Positions 18,017-27,180 of a stretch of 64,000 nt of DNA are shown here, one piece after another (the first letter of the stretch is position 1; the number at the start of each line of letters is the position of its first letter). The notes below the pieces were generated by a model. That model worked only from the letters and a program-made list of their open reading frames with translations. It made no database searches and was not told the DNA's origin. Origin of the DNA: Paenibacillus turicensis (GTDB taxonomy: Bacteria > Bacillota > Bacilli > Paenibacillales > Paenibacillaceae); assembly GCF_017873435.1 (NCBI RefSeq), contig NZ_JAGGKG010000018.1, positions 49,782-113,781 on the forward strand. The letters run 5' to 3'. The position numbers and the translations under genes were made by a program.

Positions 18017-18541
18017 ATGACTAATCCAATCTCGATCCAACAACTTTCTACGATTCAAGAAGCTTCTTTATTAAGAATTGAATTTTCTAGTAGATACCCT
18101 TGGTATAAATCAGATTATTTTTTTAAGTGCTTAGAAGAAAATACTCAGAAAAAAAGAATTACTTTATTTGCTTACTACGAAGGGATTTTGGCAGGATGCT
18201 GTCATCTTTTATTTACTTCCACTTATCCAAATTTCATAAAAGATAATATCCCTGAAATTAATGATTTAAATGTTTTCCCCGAATTTAGAAGAAAAGGCAT
18301 CGCAAGTATACTGTTAGATGAGCTAGAACATTTAGCCTCCAAGAAATCAAAACAAGTTGGATTAGCAGTAGGGCTATATAAAGACTATGGAAATGCTCAG
18401 AAGATGTATAACATTCGTGGTTATGTGATGGATGGTCACGGAATTTTTTATAAAAATGAAGAAGTTAAACCTGGAGAAACTCTGACTGTCGATGATGACT
18501 TATTAATTTATTTGACTAAGAAATTGGATCACAATGAATGA
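18017..18541 (+). CDS. GNAT family N-acetyltransferase
   Basis: 174-residue acetyl-CoA-dependent acetyltransferase of unknown substrate. The acetyl-CoA motif A is visible in NVFPEFRRKGIASILLDELE, followed by GLAVGLYKDYGNAQKMYNIRGY (motif B). AAAGGAG lies six bases before the ATG at 18017, so the longer upstream frame is not used. Confidence 0.85.
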   Translation: MTNPISIQQLSTIQEASLLRIEFSSRYPWYKSDYFFKCLEENTQKKRITLFAYYEGILAGCCHLLFTSTYPNFIKDNIPEINDLNVFPEFRRKGIASILLDELEHLASKKSKQVGLAVGLYKDYGNAQKMYNIRGYVMDGHGIFYKNEEVKPGETLTVDDDLLIYLTKKLDHNE

Positions 18542-18630
18542 CCGATGAAATTTAAAAGTACCCCTTAAAAATGGTGTCAATGAGTTATTTATGCCGTTTA
18601 TACATAGGGGTACTGTACAAGCTCACACAA

Positions 18631-18665
18631 AAATTGCCTACCCTGACAATCAGGATAGGCAATTT
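18631..18665. terminator. Bidirectional terminator between GNAT and DUF5643 genes
   Basis: AAATTGCCTACCCTG pairs with CAGGATAGGCAATTT, with one G-T pair and a 5-nt loop. The minus strand continues with TTTTTG and the plus strand with TCTATTTCTT. Confidence 0.85.
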
Positions 18666-18675
18666 CTATTTCTTC

Positions 18676-19671
18676 TTACTTCAATTTTACTGTCATTTCT
18701 AATTCCTTAATATAATGTTTTATTACATTGCCATTTTCATCTACCTTAAATTGACCAGAATTTTGATCAGGGTTTACATATTCACCTTTAAATGGCTTGA
18801 TCGTAATCGATTTAACGTCTTTGTTTACTCCATCAATTAAATAGTCATGATACCAGTCGCCCGCTTTGTTGTGATTATTTGTTCCAAACCCACTAATCCG
18901 ATCAAGTACAACACCATTATCGTCCACAAATTCATACATGAGGTTAGATGACTTACCTTTCTCGACACCTTTTTCAATCAGTTGAAGGCGTGTAGAGCTT
19001 GTATTTGCATTCACTTTATTAATGGTAACACTTAGTCCATCATAACTTTTTGTAATTTTAGGCTGAAGCGTGTTTGCTTTATTAGTTAGCTGCATTGGAA
19101 GCTCCAATGTAAATGGTTGCTGGGTGCCCTCTAATGTTATTTTAGCGGTAAGCTTAAATTTATTTGGAAAAGCATACAACTGATCACCAAGCCAAGATGG
19201 GTCAACTAGAGTAATTTGAGCTGTATCAAGGTCAGCTCCCTTGTTCAAGCTCAAACTTGGTCTTTCGCCAAGGCCGCCAAAATCATTAATCGATTTACCG
19301 TCTATGAAAATTTGAATGTTTTTAATTGCACCTTTAGAATAAATATTTTCTTCTTGCTCTTTGTCCCATGTACGTTCAGTGATTCCAGATGACAGTCCAC
19401 CACCACTACGCTTTACTTCAAACTGCACATGGTTTCCATCAAAAATACTTTTTGTTACCGTTAATGTAATCCCATTTTGTGTCATACTCACTTTTTGAGC
19501 CTGATTTTGTACGCTTGCTTTATTTACAGTTGTTGCTGGTTTCTTACTTGCGGCATACATCGTTGTTGGTTCAAATACCGCTCCCCCTAATAACATTCCC
19601 GCAATCGCTGTTGTTGCCATCACCTTAATCATTTTAGAACCCTTAGTACCATTATTTATACTTTTATTCAT
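18676..19671 (-). CDS. Secreted DUF5643-type protein
   Basis: 331 residues with an N-terminal signal segment (MIKVMATTAIAGMLLGGAVF, cut near YAAS) and a beta-rich body. It is related over its full extracellular part to the anti-sigma-like protein next door: both share DGI(T)L.V, YSKGAI/YPKGAI, GQFKVDxxGxxxKHYxKELE. It lacks the cytoplasmic N-terminal part. It may be a decoy or partner in sensing. The ATG at 19671 has GGAGG eight bases upstream. Last gene of the sigma operon. Confidence 0.75.
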   Translation of the reverse strand: MNKSINNGTKGSKMIKVMATTAIAGMLLGGAVFEPTTMYAASKKPATTVNKASVQNQAQKVSMTQNGITLTVTKSIFDGNHVQFEVKRSGGGLSSGITERTWDKEQEENIYSKGAIKNIQIFIDGKSINDFGGLGERPSLSLNKGADLDTAQITLVDPSWLGDQLYAFPNKFKLTAKITLEGTQQPFTLELPMQLTNKANTLQPKITKSYDGLSVTINKVNANTSSTRLQLIEKGVEKGKSSNLMYEFVDDNGVVLDRISGFGTNNHNKAGDWYHDYLIDGVNKDVKSITIKPFKGEYVNPDQNSGQFKVDENGNVIKHYIKELEMTVKLK

Positions 19672-19690
19672 GTTAATATCCTCCAATAAT

Positions 19691-20887
19691 TTAGTTAATT
19701 GAGTTATACAATTTTTCTAATTCATCTGACTCAATTGGAATCCTGATTTCCAATTCCTTCACATAATGTTTTACAATTTCACCGTTAGCATCTACTTTGA
19801 ATTGTCCTGATTCTTTACTTGGATCAACTAATTCAGGGAGGAATGGTCTTAATATAATTTCCTGTGGTATTTCCTCAAACCGATCAAACAATAGTTCTTG
19901 AGTAATAACACCTTGATCTCCCATCCTTACGATTCCAGCACTAAAGTGCTGTAACGGTCCTTTGTCATCCCATAACTCATATAGCAATTTATAATCTTTT
20001 AACCGATTTTTAATTGCGTTCTCCAACACTATATTTAACTTCACCTTGGTTGTAATTGGCGTGAACTGAATCGTTGCTAATTCTAATTTGTAGTCTGCAG
20101 ATTGTTTTGTCACAGACAACGGATACGTTAATTGCTCCGTCTGCTTCTGTACAGGAATTTCAAAGGTAAACGGCGTTTTAGCGCCCTCAACCCCAAGTAT
20201 AAGTGTAAGAGTAAATTGATCAGGTAGTTGTCTTTTTTGAAATTTAGTATCTTCAGTTACTTGAAAAATAGCCAGATCAGGATCGTTCGTTCGCATACCA
20301 AATTTAGACAATATTGCAGGCTCGAATGTCGATTTACCGTTAATTAATATGTTAAACTTATTAATAGCTCCTTTTGGGTAAATATGCTTAGTATCGAAGC
20401 CTTTCCCTACGACTTCACGATCAAATATCCCACCTGAATAGTTGTTTGCTTCACGCTGTACTGCAACAGATAAACGTATACCATCGTAAATTGCATGTGG
20501 AACTTTCAAAGTAATACCATCATGAGTTTGACTTAGGTTTACTTCATTGGTTAAGCCATTTTCTTCGGCAAACTTAAGACCCATATCCTCGGCAAACCTG
20601 AATACACCACCGATAATTGGCATTTCCTTAAGCGTAGCCGCCATCACTGGAGAGATCATCGCACTGCTAATCCCTACAATAAGTGTGATTGTAGCTGCAA
20701 TCGCTGTTACAATAGAAAATTTCCGTAAATAACCTCTTTCATTTCTTACCTTAGATCGACTTGATGTGGGCATTTCCAGTAGTGAAGCGTAGACGGCATC
20801 TTGGCGCGCTCGAAGCTCATCAGGGAGCTCCATCCTTTTAGATGCACCAATTTCCCTAAGCTCCTTTTCTAGATTAAATTTTTCCAT
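19691..20887 (-). CDS. DUF4179/DUF5643 membrane protein, probable anti-sigma factor
   Basis: This 398-residue protein has a short cytoplasmic segment, one membrane helix (about 55-80, SIVTAIAATITLIVGISSAM), a DUF4179 region ending LKFAEENGL, and a long extracellular DUF5643 domain. In Bacillus and Paenibacillus such proteins follow ECF sigma genes and hold them at the membrane. Its start overlaps the sigma gene by 14 bases, which suggests coupled translation. The anti-sigma role is inferred from family and context. Confidence 0.8.
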   Translation of the reverse strand: MEKFNLEKELREIGASKRMELPDELRARQDAVYASLLEMPTSSRSKVRNERGYLRKFSIVTAIAATITLIVGISSAMISPVMAATLKEMPIIGGVFRFAEDMGLKFAEENGLTNEVNLSQTHDGITLKVPHAIYDGIRLSVAVQREANNYSGGIFDREVVGKGFDTKHIYPKGAINKFNILINGKSTFEPAILSKFGMRTNDPDLAIFQVTEDTKFQKRQLPDQFTLTLILGVEGAKTPFTFEIPVQKQTEQLTYPLSVTKQSADYKLELATIQFTPITTKVKLNIVLENAIKNRLKDYKLLYELWDDKGPLQHFSAGIVRMGDQGVITQELLFDRFEEIPQEIILRPFLPELVDPSKESGQFKVDANGEIVKHYVKELEIRIPIESDELEKLYNSIN

Positions 20888-21428
20888 ACTCTAGCTCCCT
20901 TTCTCTACTTTGCTTCACTTGTTGCGCCAATAATCCTCTAGCCCTATGCAGGCGAGTTTTGACTGCACCTTGAGAAATATCCAACACATCCGCAATTTGC
21001 TTAATCGATAGATCTTGAAAATAAAACAGAGAAATTACAATACGTAGATTTTCATCTAAATTTTCTACTGCTTCCTGCAAATCAACATCAGTGTGATTGT
21101 TATACGGCTTGGACATCGGCGCTTCTTCAGGAACATCTGCCATCACGACCGTTCTTTTACGCATGCGTAATAATTGATTACATTCATTAATTAGAATTCG
21201 AAAAACCCAGGTTTTAAAATAATTTGGTTTTCTTAATGTAGACAAAGATTTATACACCTTAAGCGTCGTTTCTTGAAATACATCTGCACAATCTTCATCT
21301 GTTTTGACAATCGATTTTGCTAAGCTATATAGTTCCTTCTCCAGTTTGCGAAAAATCTGAATGAAGGCTTCGCGATCTCCATTCTGTGCACGTTTTACTT
21401 CTTCTACATCGATTTGTTGCTGCAACAA
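20874..21428 (-). CDS. ECF RNA polymerase sigma factor
   Basis: This is a sigma-70 family extracytoplasmic-function factor. Region 2 (FRKLEKELYSLAKSIV, then DVFQETTLKVYKSL and FKTWVFRILINEC) and region 4 (LSIKQIADVLDISQGAVKTR, then LHRARGLL) are complete. The open frame reaches a TTG at 21458, but AAAGGAG lies six bases before the TTG at 21428, and the candidate promoter at 21460-21488 would start transcription after 21458, so I use 21428 (184 residues). It resembles the SigV/SigX branch. It is controlled by the DUF4179 protein downstream. Confidence 0.85.
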   Translation of the reverse strand: MLQQQIDVEEVKRAQNGDREAFIQIFRKLEKELYSLAKSIVKTDEDCADVFQETTLKVYKSLSTLRKPNYFKTWVFRILINECNQLLRMRKRTVVMADVPEEAPMSKPYNNHTDVDLQEAVENLDENLRIVISLFYFQDLSIKQIADVLDISQGAVKTRLHRARGLLAQQVKQSRERELEYGKI

Positions 21429-21459
21429 TTCCAACTCCTTTTGAGGACCCTCTGCCAAT

Positions 21460-21488
21460 TAGATGGATGACTATGTCGAAAGGTTACA
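21460..21488 (-). promoter_or_regulatory. Candidate self-activated ECF promoter
   Basis: On the minus strand TGTAAC is followed after 17 bases by CATCTA. This resembles the SigX/SigW-type pattern (TGWAAC, about 16-17 bases, CGTC/CGTA). It is directly upstream of the sigma gene, as expected for autoregulation. Confidence 0.6.
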
Positions 21489-21577
21489 TCACATATATTT
21501 TGCATTCTAAATTCATGAATTAAAAAGAAAAGTTATATCTCATTATCAATGACTTTGCTTCCTCAAACAAACTATAT

Positions 21578-21619
21578 CTTGACAGTGTCAAGATTATGTT
21601 TTATCTTTACAATGTAAAG
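21578..21619 (+). promoter_or_regulatory. Promoter with twin TetR-type operators
   Basis: Two perfect 15-bp palindromes lie 27 bases apart centre to centre: CTTGACAGTGTCAAG (21578-21592) and CTTTACAATGTAAAG (21605-21619). They share the half-site CTTKACA. The first contains the -35 TTGACA, and the second covers the -10 TATCTT after a 17-base spacer. This is a textbook layout for repression by the adjacent TetR protein. Confidence 0.85.
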
Positions 21620-21640
21620 TTCAAGAAAGGAGAGAAGATT

Positions 21641-22231
21641 TTGAAATCTAAATCCTATCATCACGGTGATTTAAGAAATACATTAATTGAAGCAGGTATT
21701 GAGTTAATAGGCAAAGAAGGCATCGGAGGATTCTCCTTACGTAAGGTCGCAGCCAGTTGTGGAGTCAGTCACGCAGCTCCTTATAGTCATTTCAAAGATA
21801 TACAAGAACTATTAACGGCAATGGCAGATCATGTCACTGAACAGTTCACAGTTTCCCTGCAACTGTCCATTGACGATCAAGATGATCCGATGAAGTCGAT
21901 GGAAAAGCTTGGAACAGCTTATATTACTTTTTTCGAAGAGCATCCTACTTATTTACCATTTTTGTTTTTCCAATCAGGTATTATTATTCAGGTTGACGAC
22001 GATCCAGCCGACATTCCAACTTATCCCCCATTTGCAGTATTTAAAGAAACAGGTTATCGGTTGTTCCGCAGTTTAAATCTTCCAATTGAAATGGATGGCA
22101 ACATGTTAATGGCATATTGGTCGCTTGTGCATGGTGTGGCATCCTTGTTATCTAGCAGTGGCATCCGCTATTCAGGCAATTGGCAACATGTATGGCAAAC
22201 GATTATTCAATCGGGAGGGAAAAATGAATGA
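21641..22231 (+). CDS. TetR/AcrR family transcriptional regulator
   Basis: 196-residue repressor. The N-terminal helix-turn-helix reads YHHGDLRNTLIEAGIELIGK, then FSLRKVAASCGVSHAAPYSHF, and the C-terminal ligand domain follows (TetR_C_33-like). I start at the TTG at 21641, where homologues begin with KSKSYHHGDLR and AAAGGAG lies upstream. It is the first gene of a three-gene operon with ATGA overlaps, so it probably represses the two flavoproteins and itself through the twin palindromes. Confidence 0.9.
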   Translation: MKSKSYHHGDLRNTLIEAGIELIGKEGIGGFSLRKVAASCGVSHAAPYSHFKDIQELLTAMADHVTEQFTVSLQLSIDDQDDPMKSMEKLGTAYITFFEEHPTYLPFLFFQSGIIIQVDDDPADIPTYPPFAVFKETGYRLFRSLNLPIEMDGNMLMAYWSLVHGVASLLSSSGIRYSGNWQHVWQTIIQSGGKNE

Positions 22232-22734
22232 GACTAATTGTCCATGATCTAGCCGATCAGGAGTATGACACTTGGCTAAACGGCTTCAGTAAAGATACAG
22301 ATGAGGTGATTGGGGGGAGTGCTCCGATTCGTCACTGTGTAGGTTGCTTTGGCTGCTGGGTTCGCACCCCAGGAACTTGTGTGCTCAAAGACGCCTATAA
22401 ACACATGGGCGAACGTCTTGCCGCCTGTGATGAGTTTGTACTCATTAGCCAGAACACTTATGGAGGGTATAGTCCGTTTGTCAGTAATGTACTCAACCGG
22501 GCATTATCTTATATTCTACCCTATTTTGTTATAAAAAATGGGGAAACGCATCACAAACAGCGATATAAGCAACAATTTAAGTTCACTGTCCATTTTTATG
22601 GAGAAGATATAACAGAAGCCGAACGCCAAACTGCACATACATTGATTAAGGCAAATGCATTAAATCTGGATGCATCTAACTATCGTGTATTTTTTCATAA
22701 CTCTCTTCATAGCTTGATGGAGGTGCAACAATGA
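22228..22734 (+). CDS. Flavodoxin-family / NADPH-dependent FMN reductase-like protein
   Basis: 168 residues resembling the flavodoxin-like fold, with HCVGCFGCWVRTPGTC after the first strands, the cysteine-rich loop typical of this NAD(P)H-dependent oxidoreductase family. LISQNTYGGYSPFVSNVLNR is the FMN-binding region. It lacks the usual N-terminal P-loop strand GSPR, which its downstream partner has, so the two could work together. Its ATG overlaps the TetR stop by four bases. Confidence 0.75.
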   Translation: MRLIVHDLADQEYDTWLNGFSKDTDEVIGGSAPIRHCVGCFGCWVRTPGTCVLKDAYKHMGERLAACDEFVLISQNTYGGYSPFVSNVLNRALSYILPYFVIKNGETHHKQRYKQQFKFTVHFYGEDITEAERQTAHTLIKANALNLDASNYRVFFHNSLHSLMEVQQ

Positions 22735-23387
22735 AAATTGCCCTGATTAACGGCAGTCCCAAGGGTAGATCAAGCAACTCCGGATTATTTCTCAATATAC
22801 TTAAACCCCTCATTGAGGAAGGAAATGAATTAACCTCGTACCGTGTTAATTCAAAACAGTTAAACGTTGAGCAATTTCAGGAAATTAACGAAGCCGATGC
22901 CATCGTAGTGGCATTTCCAGTCTATTTTGATGCGATTCCTTCACATCTACTACGAATGATGGTTGAATTAGAAAATTACCGAAAGACAGAGAAATCAAAC
23001 AAGGAAATTGTACTTTATGCTTTAATAAATAATGGATTTTTTGAAGGACAACAGTGCAAAACTGCAGCAAATATTGTTGAAAACTGGTGTAAACGTTGTT
23101 CCTTCCGTTTTGGGATGGCAATTGGTCATGGGGCAGGAGAAATGTTTAGCTATTTTAATCAAGTCCCACTAGGTAAAGGCCCATTAAAAAATCTGGGTAG
23201 AGCAATGGATCAGCTCTCTAATGCGATTCTCACCCGTAATAGTGCAGAATCGTTGTTTATTCAGCCAAACTTCCCACGTATTCTCTGGCGTTTATCCGCT
23301 ACTTATTTTTTCTGGCACCGCCAAGCAAAACAAAATGGACTAAAACCAAAGGATCTTAGGAAGCAACCTTTTCAGGAGAATCAATAA
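22731..23387 (+). CDS. NAD(P)H-dependent oxidoreductase, flavodoxin fold
   Basis: 218 residues. The N-terminus MKIALINGSPKGRSSNSG is the FMN phosphate-binding loop, followed by DAIVVAFPVYFDAIPSHLLR at the second flavin loop. Substrate unknown; quinone or xenobiotic reduction is likely for a TetR-controlled pair. It overlaps the upstream gene by ATGA, so the three genes form one coupled operon. Confidence 0.8.
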   Translation: MKIALINGSPKGRSSNSGLFLNILKPLIEEGNELTSYRVNSKQLNVEQFQEINEADAIVVAFPVYFDAIPSHLLRMMVELENYRKTEKSNKEIVLYALINNGFFEGQQCKTAANIVENWCKRCSFRFGMAIGHGAGEMFSYFNQVPLGKGPLKNLGRAMDQLSNAILTRNSAESLFIQPNFPRILWRLSATYFFWHRQAKQNGLKPKDLRKQPFQENQ

Positions 23388-23416
23388 TACACACTTTATT
23401 TCCTCAATATAAGAAA

Positions 23417-23454
23417 AAGCTTCCACAGTCCCACGTTGAGTGGGCAGGAAGCCT
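23417..23454. terminator. Bidirectional terminator
   Basis: GCTTCC (23419-23424) and GGAAGC (23447-23452) close a stem that also pairs CCCAC with GTGGG inside. The minus strand continues with TTTTTC. It separates the convergent flavoprotein operon and the transporter gene. Confidence 0.75.
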
Positions 23455-23464
23455 TAAATACAAT

Positions 23465-24811
23465 CTAATCTTCATCCTCTACTTGTTCCTCAGAAATTTG
23501 AGGAACAAGCTTCGTCATTTTTACACGTGTAATTCTTAGACGACTTCCCTCTGCTACCTCGAACATTACACCTGCAAAGGGAACCTTCTTACCTTTAATT
23601 GGTGCGCCTTCTAGCTCTTTAAACAGCCAACCCCCAATGGAATCTACCTCTTCATCCTCAAGTAAAATGCCCATCAGCTCATTAACCTCTTCAATTAATA
23701 AACGTCCATCTACGGAATAAACACCTTCTGCTATTTTTTCGATTTCGGGGCGTTCATCCTCAAACTCATCATGAAGATCACCTACGATTTCTTCGATGAT
23801 CTCTTCAGCGGTTAATAGTCCTGCTGTACCTCCATATTCATCAACAACAAGCGTCATTTGGACATGCTTTTTCTGCATCATACGTAACACATGACTAACT
23901 TCCATTGATTCAGGTACATTTAAGATTGGACGCACAATTTCAGCCAAATCAGGCTCCTGCTCTGATTCAGGTAATAAAATATCAGTAATATGTACAAAGC
24001 CAATAATTTGATCCTTATCCTCTACCGCAACGGGATAACGTGAATGTCTCGTCTCGGTAATTATTTTCATATTTTCTTCCCAAGATAAGTGCGTATATAA
24101 GCAATCCATGTCAGTACGCGGAAGCATAACCTCTCTCGCTAACATATCTGCAAAATCAAATAAATTGTCCATAAGCTGCATTTCATTTTTATCAATTACA
24201 CCACTTTTAGCACTTTGATTCATAAGAATACGAATTTCTTCCTCAGAGTGAGCTGAATCCCCTTCAGAGGCGGGTTCAATGCCAAACAAACGCAACATCC
24301 CATTTGCCGCGGTGTTAAGCAACCAAATAACAGGTAAAAATATTTTATAAAAATAAAGCAATGGGGCAGATAACCACAAGGAAGTTTCCTCGGATTTTTG
24401 AATGGCTAGTGATTTAGGTGCTAGCTCACCAACAACAATGTGCAAAAACGTTATAATCGCAAAACCGATAACAACAGATACAGTGGAAATTAAGGTAGTG
24501 TCTGTAACGCCTAGCTTATACATTAATGGTTGAACTAACAGCTCAGAGATAGCAGGCTCCCCTACCCAACCTAATCCTAGCGATGCAAGGGTAATCCCTA
24601 GCTGTGTTGCAGAGAGATACGTATCAAGCTTATGATTTACTTTTAGTGCATAATTCGCTCTTCGATTCCCTTCACTGACCAACTGCGTCAGCCTAGATTG
24701 ACGCACCTTCACTAACGCAAACTCTGCCGCAACAAAAAAACCATTTAATAATACAAGCACTAAAACAATGACCAAGTTAAAAATTAACTTTCCTATCTCA
24801 AATTCCTCCAT
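23465..24811 (-). CDS. CNNM/HlyC-CorC family transporter
   Basis: 448-residue integral membrane protein. It has an N-terminal DUF21 domain with four helices (from FNLVIVLVLVLLNGFFVAAE), a CBS pair (residues about 210-335, MLPRTDMDCLYTHLSWEENM onward) and a C-terminal CorC_HlyC domain ending GSRLRITRVK. Relatives include Bacillus YhdP/MpfA, which exports Mg2+. No haemolysin activity is implied. Followed by YfkAB on the same strand. Confidence 0.9.
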   Translation of the reverse strand: MEEFEIGKLIFNLVIVLVLVLLNGFFVAAEFALVKVRQSRLTQLVSEGNRRANYALKVNHKLDTYLSATQLGITLASLGLGWVGEPAISELLVQPLMYKLGVTDTTLISTVSVVIGFAIITFLHIVVGELAPKSLAIQKSEETSLWLSAPLLYFYKIFLPVIWLLNTAANGMLRLFGIEPASEGDSAHSEEEIRILMNQSAKSGVIDKNEMQLMDNLFDFADMLAREVMLPRTDMDCLYTHLSWEENMKIITETRHSRYPVAVEDKDQIIGFVHITDILLPESEQEPDLAEIVRPILNVPESMEVSHVLRMMQKKHVQMTLVVDEYGGTAGLLTAEEIIEEIVGDLHDEFEDERPEIEKIAEGVYSVDGRLLIEEVNELMGILLEDEEVDSIGGWLFKELEGAPIKGKKVPFAGVMFEVAEGSRLRITRVKMTKLVPQISEEQVEDED

Positions 24812-24832
24812 AATACGAAGCCTTCCTCTTTC

Positions 24833-25969
24833 CTATAATTTAGTCACTTTTCGTGATTTAAAATCTACATCTTTATAATACATATCTTTTACTAATAAAT
24901 TAGGACCACAACAGCTAACGGCATCACAATGACAATTTACAGTTTTATTTAAAGGATGGTTATTTAACCATTCAGCAAAAACATCGTCTAGCTTCCCTTT
25001 ATATACATTACCAAATGCAGGAATTGCAGCGAAATCCGTCACAAAGACATCACCAGTAAATAGGTTTACATTAACACGGTTACGTCCATCTGGATCGTTA
25101 CGAACAGTTACCATAGGTTCATTGTATAAACGACGAATTAAAGCTTTATCAGCTTCATTGTCATTACACGCAAAAAATGGCAACGTCCCAAACAGCATCC
25201 ACAAGCTTTTATCACGATGATCTAATAAAGAATGAATAGCAGTTCGCATGTTATCCAAAGACAAAACAGGCAAATTCTCTGCAAAATTTGAGGCATACAT
25301 CGGATGTACCTCGTGTCTTTGACAGCCCATCTCAATAATCTTTTGGTGAATTTCTGGCAATTTATCGTAGGTGCGATAATTAATCATCGTTTCAGCAGAA
25401 ATAAACATCCCTGCTTCACTTAAACGTTTTGAATTTTCAATCATTTTATCATACATCTTATAAGCGACTTCCGCTTTGACTGGGTGTCCACTTCTAGCAA
25501 AACCAACCTCATGAAAATGCTTCTCATCTTCATAGTTAAAGGAAATATGCATGACATCCAAATAAGGAAGCAGCTTTTCATAACGTTCATAATCCAAGGT
25601 TAGATTAGAATTAATTTGAGAGCGTATGCCTCTTTCTCGCGCATACTTTAAAATGGGAACTATTTTCTCATCCACGGTCTGACGTCTAAAGGTTGGCTCG
25701 CCACCTGTAATACTAATCGTACGCAAATTTTCAACCTCATCCAATGCCTTTAGCATCACGGACAATGGAATCTGATCAGGCTCACGCATGACAAGGCTAT
25801 CTCCAACTGCACAATGCTCACAGCGCATATTACATAAATTAGTCACCGTCATCTCTACGCTTGTTAACACATGCTTGCCAAACTCTCGAAGCGAAACAAT
25901 AGGGTCCCATGGATCATAGCTTGGACTTATTGGTGTTAAGGAACCTGTATTGTTTTCTAATATTCTCAT
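24833..25969 (-). CDS. yfkAB: Radical SAM/CxCxxxxC motif protein YfkAB
   Basis: 378 residues. The radical-SAM cluster motif CNMRCEHC lies near residue 46, followed by ISITGGEPTFRR. The C-terminus carries CHCDAVSCC, the CxCxxxxC auxiliary motif that defines the YfkAB family. The reaction is unknown. In some Bacillus genomes this is split into yfkA and yfkB, but here it is one intact frame. Confidence 0.9.
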   Translation of the reverse strand: MRILENNTGSLTPISPSYDPWDPIVSLREFGKHVLTSVEMTVTNLCNMRCEHCAVGDSLVMREPDQIPLSVMLKALDEVENLRTISITGGEPTFRRQTVDEKIVPILKYARERGIRSQINSNLTLDYERYEKLLPYLDVMHISFNYEDEKHFHEVGFARSGHPVKAEVAYKMYDKMIENSKRLSEAGMFISAETMINYRTYDKLPEIHQKIIEMGCQRHEVHPMYASNFAENLPVLSLDNMRTAIHSLLDHRDKSLWMLFGTLPFFACNDNEADKALIRRLYNEPMVTVRNDPDGRNRVNVNLFTGDVFVTDFAAIPAFGNVYKGKLDDVFAEWLNNHPLNKTVNCHCDAVSCCGPNLLVKDMYYKDVDFKSRKVTKL

Positions 25970-26013
25970 CTTTCACTCACCTTATTTTACTTTTTTTAAA
26001 CTTAAATTATTTA

Positions 26014-27141
26014 TTACGCACTTGGACTCACTTGAGAGCCCATCACTCCTAATCCGTCCACCTCAACAATCGTAATCGAGAGCTGTCTAGATAAATCAAC
26101 ATCAATCGGTGCCTTTAACGGCTCGCCATACTCATCGCTAATGATGCGGATGACTGGACGTTGAGGAATGTCACTATTAATTTTCGCAACAACTCCTCGT
26201 TGTCCTGTACTTAGCTTCACCGTCAAGCCAAGCGGATATATCACGACACGATCACGAAATACTTCTAGCTTAGATTTCTCATACCAAGTACCTGAGCCAG
26301 TATATAGCACCTCTAACGCTTGATGTGGCAACATAGCTGAACGATAAACTCGATGTGTTGTCATCGCATCAAAGGAGTCTACAATGCCTAACCAACGTGC
26401 AAACTCATGAATGTCGTTCCCACTAATGCCACGCGGATACCCTGATCCATCTATACGTTCATGATGCTGATACGCACAATGCGCCGAAAGTAAAGGAATA
26501 CCTGCTTCATCCTTTAACATATTAAAACCCGCTTCGGTATGTGTTTTCATTAATGTATATTCGTCATCGGTTAGCTTACCTGGCTTGTTAAGAAGGGAAA
26601 GTGGTAATTGTGTTTTCCCAATATCATGTAGTAATGCCCCTAATCCTAACACAAGAAGCTCATCCTTGGAATAGCCATGAATTTGTCCTAACAACACAGT
26701 ATAAATACAAACGTTTAAGGAATGACGATACAAATAATGATCCATACTATTAATATTCATCATCATAATCATAACATCTTCTCTTGCACTAAGATCATCC
26801 ATGATGGATTCAACAAGGCTCGAAAATGTTTTTCCCAAATAAGGATACGTCATACTTTTCACAGCAGGACCCGTAAACTTACGAAAATTGTCACGTATTT
26901 CACTCAATGCTCTCCGTCTTGTCTCATCCTCAATCATATCATGAATAATGATATCTTCTGTACGCTCATCTGCAATATAAACTAAATCCAACCCATACAT
27001 TTTTAAGCGGCGAATAATTGAATCAGTTAACTCTGCATTTTCAGATAATAATATCATGCCATCTTCATTATAAATCTTTTTGCCTAAACGCATGCCAGGC
27101 AGTAAAGAATTTATAGATATTAAACGCAAATCAGTCCACAT
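26014..27141 (-). CDS. HD-GYP domain c-di-GMP phosphodiesterase
   Basis: 375 residues. An N-terminal DUF3391-like region (LPGMRLGKKIYNEDG) is followed by a complete HD-GYP domain: YRHSLNVCIYT, LLHDIGK, HTEAGFN, HHERIDGSGYP and DSFDAMT. All metal ligands and the GYP loop are present, so it should hydrolyse c-di-GMP. The start is ATG 27141 or TTG 27129 (which would give MRLISINSL). It shares architecture with the gene at 29723. Confidence 0.9.
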   Translation of the reverse strand: MWTDLRLISINSLLPGMRLGKKIYNEDGMILLSENAELTDSIIRRLKMYGLDLVYIADERTEDIIIHDMIEDETRRRALSEIRDNFRKFTGPAVKSMTYPYLGKTFSSLVESIMDDLSAREDVMIMMMNINSMDHYLYRHSLNVCIYTVLLGQIHGYSKDELLVLGLGALLHDIGKTQLPLSLLNKPGKLTDDEYTLMKTHTEAGFNMLKDEAGIPLLSAHCAYQHHERIDGSGYPRGISGNDIHEFARWLGIVDSFDAMTTHRVYRSAMLPHQALEVLYTGSGTWYEKSKLEVFRDRVVIYPLGLTVKLSTGQRGVVAKINSDIPQRPVIRIISDEYGEPLKAPIDVDLSRQLSITIVEVDGLGVMGSQVSPSA

Positions 27142-27180
27142 CTCTCTCTAAATAAAATCATATCAATCAAAATATTTTTA

